From Guillardia theta CCMP2712 (Eukaryota > Cryptophyceae > Pyrenomonadales > Geminigeraceae): a stretch of DNA of 52,692 nt. The notes under the pieces are model-generated. The model did no database searches and was not told where the DNA came from. It saw only the letters and a list, made by a program, of their open reading frames with translations. The DNA lies in contig NW_005434566.1 of assembly GCF_000315625.1 (NCBI RefSeq), forward strand, positions 5,294 through 57,985, given 5' to 3'. The translations under genes and the position numbers were made by a program. Within the stretch, counting starts at the first letter, position 1; each line of letters begins with the position of its first letter. This document shows positions 44,814-52,692 of the stretch, in pieces.

Positions 44814-47115
44814 TTGGGTTCTTCTACTCTGCAGCTGACTATTGAAGACATGCAGGAGCAAATTAACAACATTGAAACAACTCTAGGAACAACCACAGAT
44901 GGTGGCACAGTAAATGACAGCAGCCTCATCGGTAGAATTGAAGGGATCGAGACAACAGTCCAAGACAACACACAGAAACACGAGGCCAACACAACAAGCA
45001 TCAACAATATCAATCAGGTCCTCTCAGCATTTGAGAATTTCGCGGATGGCAACTATGAACAGGCAGCACTAGATCTGACAAACTTCTTTACAACGGTAGA
45101 TAACAATTCACAGCAGATCGCACAGCACGTCACAGATATAGCAGGACTAAAAGCCAGCGATAACCAATTCACTCTGACAATACAAGGCCTAGCAGATCAA
45201 GTAACAGGCCATCAAACAGACATATCGGGAATTCTTGATACAAACGCTAGCCAAGACCAACGCTTTACAGATGTAGCAGCGGACCTCCTAGATCTACAAG
45301 GCCAGATAGACTTTATCAATAACAGCACAGCAGTGCTCTTTGTAGGGCAAGTTCTTTATGAGATTTTAAAATGGAAATTTGGAGCAGCTATCAATGATTT
45401 CACTAAGAGAGTATGGGATCGCATAAATGGCAAATACAAAGGAGAAGGTGAATATGATCCAGTGGCCGAGGGCGATACTTATAATACATTCACAGGTGAT
45501 AGCATCCAAGCCATCCTAGATGAGCTCAATGATATGGCCTCTGTGTATAGATACAATAGCTTAAACAACGCTGCGGGCATCAATGCTGACCCTATCTCAA
45601 CGTATGGCACAACAATCTATAAATCTTTATTGCTTTATGGCTTGTCTGATGCCAATATTTACCTTACAGGAGATGTCCATTTTGGTTCATTCAGCACCGC
45701 CACAGACATATTTACAACAACCAAGAGCCTAAGCAATTATATGGTTTTGAAGGGAGTTAAATCTAATCATTGCTTGAAAATAAATGATGCTGAACAGCTT
45801 CTAGCGCCTGAAATAGGCAATGAGCTATTATTCTTAGATTTTAACACTGATGATTTTGAGGAGGAGGCAACAACGCATAAATTAAAACTCAAACTATCTC
45901 TTGGAAGTATCATAAAAAAGAATGCTACTGGCGACGCAATTGGAATAGGGACAGACCCAATAGCAACATATATATGCGTGATAGATGGCAAGACAAAAAT
46001 TCAGGGTATCTTAGAGATTAAAGATGGGACAACAACAAATTATAAGAATGTTAATGAATACCTATTCTCGAAGGGAGTGGATACAAACGATGTTCTACAC
46101 ATAGATAGCACTAATGAGCACATACCGCTCAGATATAATACGGATCATTTTGAGAAGGACGCAACGACATTTCAGCTTGAAAGCAAGTTTGAGAATGCCG
46201 GCGTAATCAAATATGACACAAGCCAAGTTTTGAAGACTGTTGGCATCCATACAGATCCTATTAGCACTTACCCAACAGCACACAAGGGCGATATATTGTT
46301 TCTTGGTGGAAACATAAAAACAAATGGCAGCATCCAGATAGGCACCTTCAATGGCGGGACAAATACATTCTCAATCATAAAAACAGTAAATGATTATTTA
46401 GCTATCAAGGGGGTCAAGGCCGATCATTGTCTTTCAATAGATGAAACAACAGAAAAATTAGAACTCCTATTCAATACCAATGACTTCTATATTGATAACA
46501 CGGGAGCGGCTCCAACTTACAAGCTGAATAGTCAATTAAGCAAGGTGATTGAGTTCAACACCACATCAAGAACGGTTGGCATAGGCACGACAACACAAAC
46601 AGGGGTCACCTGTGTCATAGATGGCAAGACAAAGATACAGGGTGTGTTAGAGATAAAAGATGGGGCAACCACTAATTATAAGGATGTCAATTCATATTTA
46701 TTTGCTCAGGGTGTGAAGGATGCGCATTGTTTAAAGATAGATGAAACAACAGAGAAGCTAGAACTCTTGTTCAACGCAGAAGACTTCTATATTGACACCA
46801 CATCAACACCTCCAACAAATAAGCTTAATCTCAAACTGAATGAGATCTTACAGTTTAACTCGGCAACAAATTTGCTTGGCATTGGCACGGCACCTGTCTC
46901 TGGTATGAAGCTAACAATAAATGGCTCAACTAGGGTTCAAGGCTCATTGTTTATAAGAGAAGGGGCAACAACAAATTACAAAGATGTCAATAATTATTTA
47001 TTTGCTCAGGGCTTGGATGCCAACGATGTCCTTTATGTAGATAGCACGGATGATCATTTGAAACTACGATACGATACAGCACATTTTACAAAGGATACAA
47101 CAACATACAAATTAG
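44814..47115 (+). CDS. Repetitive fibre-like viral protein, start unclear, 3' end cut off
   Basis: About 767 residues of viral origin. The N-terminal 170 residues form a coiled-coil stalk (IEDMQEQINNIETTLG, IEGIETTVQDNTQKHE). A central region leads to four or five imperfect repeats of about 90-100 residues. Each has GIGTxP/GIHTDP, VIDGKTKIQG.LEIKDG.TTNYK.VN.YLF..G, then a D/E-rich LxxxxNxxxF segment. Similar stacked β-repeats occur in phage and giant-virus tail- or surface-fibre proteins; the assignment is by architecture only. The frame continues for another ~100 codons into retroelement DNA after 47115, but that stretch is out of the retroelement's own frame and looks fortuitous. The real C-terminus (often a chaperone or receptor-binding tip) is missing. 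No ATG lies in frame at the 5' end. Confidence 0.6.
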
Positions 47116-47868
47116 GCGCAAGCACTTCTCGAGCCAGAGGACAGCTCCTCCTCGGACTTTGTCGAGTCGCCCGAGGAGTCTTCGCCGGAGGTCTCCGACT
47201 CCGATGGGGGACACCCTTCGAGTGGCGCCGACGATCGGCGCGGAGCTGGCGAGGCGTCTCCGTCCCTCACTGTGACGTCGGGTGCCTCCGGAGAGCTCGA
47301 CACCACTGGGGTGCTTGCTGCTGGTCCGAGCTCGCCTGCTTCCTCCCCGGCATCGGTCGGGTCACGCCGGTCCTTGGGCATTGCCGCGGCGTCGCCGCCG
47401 TCACGGGCGGCTTCCGCTGACTCGGCTACCGCTGACTCGGAGGCTAGCGAGGAGGACTACCTCGAGCGGTACCGTGTTCCTGTGTCCAGCCTCCCTCCGT
47501 CCGCTGCCCCAGGCGGACCCCCCGGCGGGCAGCACCGGCTCCTTGTCGGCGGCTGCCCTTTCTCCGTCCGCGGCCGCCCGCTTTGTGGCGGCAGCGGACG
47601 TCTCGACTGACAGTGGTCAGTCGGCTGCCTCCGGGTATCGCGTCTAAGGGATGTTATTCCTCCTGCATGCTCCTGCTGCTTGTTGCTTGATTGCTTGACC
47701 CTTAGGCTGCTTGTCTGCGCGGCTTCGCGCTTGGGCTGGCGATCTTGTGTTTTGTGTGTGATTGTGCAGCTTCTCGCTGTGCGCTGTGTGCCAGGAGGTT
47801 TAGCATGTTCCTGCTTTATTTTGCTTGAGGCCCTTTTTACCTTTCAGTGCCAGTAAATCCATTCCCTA
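47116..47868 (+). mobile_element. Retroelement 3' segment right of the viral island
   Basis: Resumes at GCGCAAGCACTTC and covers the acidic tail (SSSSDFVESPEESSPEVSDSD), the Ser/Ala-rich end and the 3' untranslated region to CCAGTAAATCC. A deletion of about 55 bp lies near 47742 and an insertion (TCAGTG) near 47846. Confidence 0.85.
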
Positions 47869-48297
47869 GGCTCGACTGACAGCGGTCAGTCGCCGGATGC
47901 ATCCGGGTATCGCGTCTAAGGGAGCTTCATCTCGGACTTCGCCATGCTCCTGCTGCTGGGCGCTGCCGCGTGAGGGTGCCAGCAGTGCTGGTTCTTTTCC
48001 GCCCGTGACGGCGGCGACGCCGCAGCAATGCCCAAGGACCGGCGTCTACCACTGACTCGGCTACCGCTGACTCGGAGGCTAGCGAGGAGGACTACCTCGA
48101 GCGGTACCGTGTTCCTGTGTCCAGCCTCCCTCCGTCCGCTGCCCCAGGCGGACCCCCGGGCAACGCCGGCTCCTTGTCGGCGGCTGCCCTTTCTCCGTCC
48201 GCGGCCGCCCGCTTCTCGCTGTGGACTGTGTGCCTGCCGGTTCAGCTTGTTCCTGCTTGTTTTGCTTGAGGCACTTTTTACCTTCTGCCAGTAAATC
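47869..48297 (+). mobile_element. Rearranged retroelement 3' fragment
   Basis: Pieces of the 3' untranslated region, a reversed piece (CCCGTGACGGCGGCGACGCC near 48001 is the reverse complement of GGCGTCGCCGCCGTCACGGG), then coding-end sequence joined to the 3' end CCAGTAAATCC at about 48297. Confidence 0.75.
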
Positions 48298-48944
48298 CTA
48301 TACTCTCCCGCTTTGTGGCGGCAGCGGACGTCTCGACAGTGGTCAGTCGGCTGCCTCAGCAGCAGCAGCAGCAGCAGCAGTAACTTCGGCGGTCACCTCG
48401 GCACCTGCAGCCCTCGTCCCTCCCACAGCAGCAGCTGCAGGAGTCGGAGCAGCTGCAACCGCCCCAGCAGCCCTCGCGAGGGCGGCGGCAAAGGCAGAAA
48501 CAGCCACAGCCGCCGCAGCCGCAGCCCACAATGGATCCGCAGCCGCAGCCGCAGCCGCAGCCGCAGCCGCAACACCACCGCCGCTGTCGGCCGCTGCCCT
48601 TTCTCCGTCCGCGGCCGCCCGCTTTGTGGCGGCAGCGGACGTCTCGACTGACAGTGGCCAGTCGGCTGCCTCCGGGTATCGCGTCTAAGGGATGTTATTC
48701 CTCCTGCATGCTCCTGCTGCTTGTTGTTTGATTGCCTGACCCTTAGGCTGCTTGTCTGCGCGGCTTCGCGCTTGGGCTGGCGCTGCCGCGTCTGGGTGCC
48801 AGCAGTGCTGGTTCTTTTCGGGCTTGTGTTTTGTGTGTGTTTGTGCAGCTTCTCGCTGTGGACTGTGTGCCTGCCGGTTCAGCTTGTTCCTGCTTTGTTT
48901 TGCTTGAGGCACTTTTTATCTTCTGCCAGTAAATCCTATACTCC
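48298..48944 (+). mobile_element. Retroelement 3' fragment with Ala-rich insert
   Basis: The coding end is interrupted by a GCA/GCAGCC-rich block, then the C-terminus GYRV, TAA and a full 3' untranslated region to CCAGTAAATCC near 48936. Confidence 0.8.
48356..48585 (+). repeat. CAG/GCAGCC-rich insertion within the retroelement tail
   Basis: Starts as a (CAG)n run, continues as sequence encoding poly-Ala in the element's frame, and ends in (GCAGCC)n. It is flanked on both sides by SAA/LSA-type coding-end sequence and absent from the other copies. Confidence 0.85.
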
Positions 48945-48949
48945 TCCAA

Positions 48950-50190
48950 GGGGTCCTTCTTGGCCAAATGCCGGATCTTCTTATTCCTGCCCTGTCAGCC
49001 ATTCGTCGAGGAGGCAGATTTATTCCCCTCTCCAAGGGAGCTGATAAACCTGGTCTCCGGCCAATTGTCATCGGTTCTGCACACCGTCGACTCGCGACGA
49101 AGCTTGCTTTGGCAGCGATTCGCTCATTTCTTGACCAGCACTTCCTCTCGTCTCACCCTCGAGCGATTCAGTTCGGACTCGATCGAGACGGCTGTCTGAA
49201 GTTCTCGCAAACCGCGTCAGCGCTCCTGCCCCTTCACGCTCGCGGTGATGATGAGGATGTTGCCAACCCCACAGTGCTGGTGAGTTTGGATGCAAAGAAC
49301 GCCTTCAACTCCCTCGACCGCCAGGCTCTCTTCGATGCAATCGAGGGACGTGCGAGTCGCGTCGGACTACTTTGATGGGAGCATCACTGAAGGCGCTCGC
49401 TTGCCCTCTTGCGAGCATCTCCGTTTGTTCGCCTCCTACCTCTCCAGCTACTATGGAGACTCTGCTGACCTTCGACTCTTTCACAAAAGTCAGTCAGCCT
49501 CCGTTCAGTGTACCTCGGGCGTCTGTCAGGGCGATGTCCCCTCCAGCGTATTTTTCTGCCACAGTATCCACCCCCTGCTCCTCCATATCGCAGAGCTTTT
49601 TCCCTCTGTTCGAGTCTTGGCCTATGCTGACAACGTCGTGCTTGTCGGTCCACTCGAGGATGCCGTTGCAGCTACGTCCGCTATGAAGAAGTACATGTTG
49701 GCTGATCTGAAGCTCGAGATTCAACCTCGCGAGTCGAAAGTTTACATCCCCTCCTGGCATCAACACCCTGATCTCTCGCAGCTGAAGAAGAGCCTTAAGC
49801 GCCGTCTCAAGACTCAACTTCTTCACTTCGAGGTCGTCACTGGCGGGATTACACTTGGCGGCCTGCCTATCGGCACGCGCTCGGATGGATTTCATGCCAG
49901 GCTAGTCAGCTCCGAGCGAAGGTTTCTACCCTCAACGAAGAGCTCTCGAAGCTCGGGCTCGTCCAGCATGGCTTCATGTTCAAGACGCTGGTGAGGGCGA
50001 GCCATCTCCAGAAGCTGCGCTTCTTCCTCCAGGGGTCTTCTCCGTTTCTCCCGCCAGTAAATCCTATATACCCGCGGGTCCAATCACAGATTCGTCGCTT
50101 TGACCTCTCTGTCCACCTGGCGCTTGAGAAATACCACCGCTGGCCTTCCTCGCAGTACCTCGCCGAGTCGCCGCGCATCCCGACCTGCTA
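48950..50190 (+). pseudogene. Reverse transcriptase domain, frameshifted
   Basis: RT signatures in order: FIPLSKGADKPGLRPIVIGS (finger/strand region), VSLDAKNAFNSLDR (motif A with the first catalytic Asp), CTSGVCQGDVPSS (motif B; QGDP-like), VLAYADNVVLVG (motif C, YADN instead of the usual YADD/FADD), LKLEIQPRESKV (motif D), GGITLGGLPIGT (motif E), and a thumb-like helix region (LRAKVSTLNEEL...HGFMFKTLVRASHLQKLRF). At least two frame changes (near 49350 and 49900) and a 17-bp micro-insertion at 50054 break or alter it. The N-terminal part of the protein is missing. Confidence 0.85.
50054..50070 (+). repeat. 17-bp micro-insertion of the retroelement 3' end flanked by CCCG
   Basis: CCCG-CCAGTAAATCCTATATA-CCCG. 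Insert plus duplication is 21 bp, so the reading frame is kept (PPVNPIYP). Confidence 0.8.
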
Positions 50191-52138
50191 GAGTTTGCGA
50201 GGTTCAAGCGGGAGCTTCCGCATAGTCGGGGAGGGGACGAGTTCACGCCCTCTGAGGGTCTACACCCCGCTGTTTACTATACGGCTATCGCTCGCTTCCT
50301 CGCTTGGTACTCTGACCAGCCGATGTCCCGGACGCTGCCCTCTCCTCATAGCCTGGACGTTCACTGCTCGAGATCTCTCCGTGCCCAGAAACATCCTCTG
50401 GCGACCTTCTTCGTTGAGGCGCACGACTTCGTTCATAATGCTGGAGCGATCCTCTACCGTCGTGTGAGGGCTCCTGCACCGGCTGCAGATGGCGCGGCGA
50501 TCGAGTCCCACCTGCCCCGGCTGCTGTGCCTGATGACGCAGGACGCCCCCCGGCATCTGTGGTACACATCCCTGGTTTGCGCGCTCTCGTCGACTCGTCT
50601 CATGAGCACTTCATTCCTCCCCCTGCGCAGCGAAATGTGACCCCTCTTGTCATGCGCGTCTTCCCTCGCCATGTGCATGCTCGCGCTGCGCTGACCGATC
50701 AGCAGCGTGATATCCTCACCTTGCACAGCCGCAGGACACACTCGCTCAAGTCGCAGGATAGGGTCTTGCAGTCTACCATCTTCGCTCATTTTCCTGAGCG
50801 AGACCTGAGCCACTCTCCGATGCGAGTCTCGAGCTACTACCCCCTCAAGGCCTTCCCGCACCGCTATGCTCAGATGCTCGACTGCTATCTCCATGGCATG
50901 CCGATCTGCCAGTGTCCGACGAAATGTGATGGATGTCAGCGCGAGCTCGACCCCTCCGTTGCTGCACATCATCTCCAGACCTGCAAACGCCGATCCTCCA
51001 AGCTTCCCACGGCGCATGACAACCTTACTCGTACGATTCGGTCGATGCTGAACGAAGCTGGTCTTCAGAGCGTCATCGATACAGTGGGGGATCCTCGTTC
51101 TCGACGGCAGGTACCCTCCCATCCTCATGGCCGCAAGATGAAGGGCGATATCCACATCCCTGGAATCCGCGATCGAGGGTCCGAGCAGTACGAGGGCTTG
51201 ATGGCGGACGTGACGTTGGTCCACCCTTACATTGGTAGCTCTGCCGACCTGACCAAGTGGGGGGAGGTCAACCTCGACGCCCTCCATGTTGCAGCGTCTG
51301 AGAAGATTCGCAAACATCGCGCTGCATATGCTATGCCTACTCCTCCTCGAGCGTTCATCCCTCTTGCCATCTCGACGGACGGTACCCTGCATCCTGACAC
51401 CCTCCGCTTCATCTGGTATCTGGCGGACATCATTGCTCAGCGCTCGATGCCTCTTGAGGATGCGGCGTTTGGTCGGCACTTCGTGCCTGATGACGGACCT
51501 GCTGCTGAGGTCTTGGCTCGCAAACGCGCCGCCACCTATCAGCGCCTCACCATGCAGCTGACGCTGGAAGCGCTCTTGTCTGGTGCGAGGCGCATGACGC
51601 CCTTGCGGGCGCAAGCACTTCTCGAGCCAGAGGACAGCTCCTCCTCGGACTTTGTCGAGTCGCCCGAGGAGTCTTCGCCGGAGGTCTCCGACTCCGATGG
51701 GGGAAACCCTTCGAGTGGCCCCGACGATCGGCGCGGAGCTGGCGACTCGGAGGCGTCTCCGTCCCTCACAGTGACGTCGGGTGCCTCCGGAGAGCTCGAC
51801 ACCACTGGGGTGCTTGCTGCTGGTCCGAGCTCGCCTGCTTCCTCCCCGGCATCGGTCGGGTCACGCCGGTCCTTGGGCATTGCCGCGGCGTCGCCGCCGT
51901 CACGGCTACCGCTGACTCGGCTACCGCTGACTCGGAGGCTAGCGAGGAGGACTACCTCGAGCGGTACCGTGTTCCTGTGTCCAGCCTCCCTCCGTCCGCT
52001 GCCCCAGGCGGACCCCCGGGCAACGCCGGCTCCTTGTCGGCGGCTGCCCTTTCTCCGTCCGCGGCCGCCCGCTTTGTGGCGGCAGCGGACGTCTCGACTG
52101 ACAGTGGTCAGTCGGCTGCCTCCGGGTATCGCGTCTAA
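50191..52138 (+). pseudogene. Retroelement C-terminal domain with zinc finger and PD-(D/E)XK-like nuclease
   Basis: A first segment (FARFKRELPHSRGGDEF..., 50197-50560) frameshifts into a long frame from about 50526. That frame encodes HFPERDLSHSPMRVSSYYPL, the CQCPTKCDGCQREL...HHLQTC cluster, GDIHIPGI and MADVTLVHPY (candidate catalytic acids), FIPLAISTDG, LTLEALLSGARRM and the acidic tail. Near 51900 the open frame slips out of the natural one, shown by the copy at 39421, which keeps EEDYLERYRVPVSS...GYRV*. It is nearly identical to the left copy at 37053-38180, implying recent amplification. Confidence 0.8.
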
Positions 52139-52409
52139 GGGATGTTATTCCTCCTGCATGCTCCTGCTGCTTGTTGCTTGATTGCCTGACCCTTAGGCTG
52201 CTTGTCTGCGCGGCTTCGCGCTTGGGCTGGCGCTGCCGCGTCTGGGTGCCAGCAGTGCTGGTTCTTTTCGGGCTTGTGTTTTGTGTGTGTTTGTGCAGCT
52301 TCTCGCTGTGGACTGTGTGCCTGCCGGTTCAGCTTGTTCCTGCTTTGTTTTGCTTGAGGCACTTTTTACCTTCTGCCAGTAAATCCTATACTATCCCCAG
52401 ACGCGATAC

Positions 52410-52692
52410 CCGTATAGGATGTACTGGCAGAAGGTAACTGAAAAGTGCCTCAAGCAAAACAAAACATCTGTGTACCTGCCGGTTCAGCTTGTTCCTGCTT
52501 TGTTTTGCTTGAGGCACTTTTTATCTTCTGCCAGTAAATCCTATCCTATACCTACCTGTGACTATAGGATTTACTGGCAGAGGGTAAAAAGTGCCTCAAG
52601 CAAAACAAAGCAGGAACAAGCTGAACCGGCAGGCACACAGTCCACAGCGAGAAGCTGCACAATCACACACAAAACACAAGCCCGAAAACAAC
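52410..52692. repeat. Head-to-head retroelement 3' ends at the right edge
   Basis: 52411-52467 is an inverted 3' end (TATAGGATGTACTGGCAGAAGG...). 52468-52545 is a direct 3' end. 52562-52692 is again inverted (TATAGGATTTACTGGCAGAGGG...) and continues past the window, reading the 3' untranslated region backwards. Another copy therefore lies in opposite orientation beyond the right edge. Confidence 0.9.

Larger units (their letters stand above)
41095..47115. mobile_element. AT-rich endogenous DNA-virus island inside a retroelement copy
   Basis: A 6021-bp block with sharply lower GC and intronless genes. The left flank ends ...CGCCCTTGCGG at 41094 and the right flank starts GCGCAAGCACTTC at 47116. 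Joined, they reproduce exactly the uninterrupted retroelement sequence found at 38010-38035 and 51600-51625. No target duplication or terminal inverted repeat is visible. Content: direct repeats, two adenine methyltransferases, a small protein, a GIY-YIG-like protein and a fibre-like repetitive protein. This combination is typical of large/mid-size eukaryotic DNA viruses (NCLDV, virophage, Polinton-like). No capsid, ATPase or polymerase is present, so it is a fragment. Confidence 0.8.
48950..52394 (+). mobile_element. Main retroelement copy: reverse transcriptase plus nuclease domain
   Basis: The longest copy. It begins inside the RT domain (5'-truncated) directly after the previous copy's 3' end, and runs through the zinc-finger/nuclease domain and acidic tail to the TAA at 52136-52138. 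A 3' untranslated region of about 245 bp ends CCAGTAAATCCTATACTAT. A restriction-like endonuclease behind the RT and 5'-truncated copies sharing one 3' end indicate a non-LTR element moved by target-primed reverse transcription. Confidence 0.85.

Noticed and set aside
41095-47115. Bacterial contamination or phage as source of the AT-rich block
   Set aside because: Flanks are eukaryotic retroelement on both sides and the gene starts use TAAATG motifs without ribosome-binding sites. I favour a eukaryotic DNA virus, but a database search is needed to exclude phage fully.

Overview
The window is nuclear DNA of a unicellular eukaryote, most likely a cryptophyte alga of the Guillardia theta type. 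I infer this from the gene set, the very short spliceosomal introns (many 42-55 nt, GT...CTGAC-like branch site...CAG), the abundant microsatellites inside introns, and a GC-rich host sequence interrupted by an AT-rich viral island. Species identity cannot be proved from the sequence. Exon coordinates for spliced genes were worked out by hand from reading frames, splice motifs and remembered family signatures.

Left two thirds (1-36.5 kb): a dense host gene region on both strands. In order: a receptor-like protein with two tandem periplasmic-binding-protein folds (-, leaves the window on the left); the oligosaccharyltransferase catalytic subunit STT3 (+, intronless); a small coiled-coil/membrane protein (-); an EndoG-type DNA/RNA nuclease (+); an HVA22/REEP (TB2/DP1) ER-shaping protein (-); ornithine carbamoyltransferase (+, about 15 exons, one intron holding the assembly gap); a rhomboid-like membrane protein (-); a regulator with two Zn2Cys6 clusters (-); a polytopic membrane protein (+, poorly resolved); a two-domain thioredoxin (+); an unrecognised gene (-); and a coiled-coil protein with a Tudor/PWWP-like C-terminal segment (-, apparently frameshifted). 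Between them lie GC-rich islands next to GTACC-rich AT tracts, a triple 51-bp palindromic repeat, a pair of 331-bp near-identical direct repeats, and long simple repeats.

Right third (36.9-52.7 kb): a nest of copies of one retroelement that encodes a reverse transcriptase plus a C-terminal zinc-finger/PD-(D/E)XK-like nuclease domain. All copies share one 3' end (CCAGTAAATCCTATA-like) and are 5'-truncated to different degrees. Insertions flanked by 4-7 bp target duplications are visible, down to only 4-17 bp of inserted sequence. Some 3' ends are also arranged head-to-head.

Inside one retroelement copy sits a 6.0-kb AT-rich island (41095-47115). It has a completely different gene style: tandem duplicated D12-class adenine methyltransferases, a small basic protein, a GIY-YIG-like nuclease and a long repetitive fibre-like protein. 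Three genes start at TATTAATAAATG/TATTAGTAAATG-type motifs, there is a terminator-like hairpin, and there are two 322-bp direct repeats. This looks like a fragment of an endogenous large or mid-size DNA virus (NCLDV, virophage or Polinton-like). It is cut into the retroelement so cleanly that the flanks rejoin to the intact retroelement sequence. It is the most unusual part of the window.
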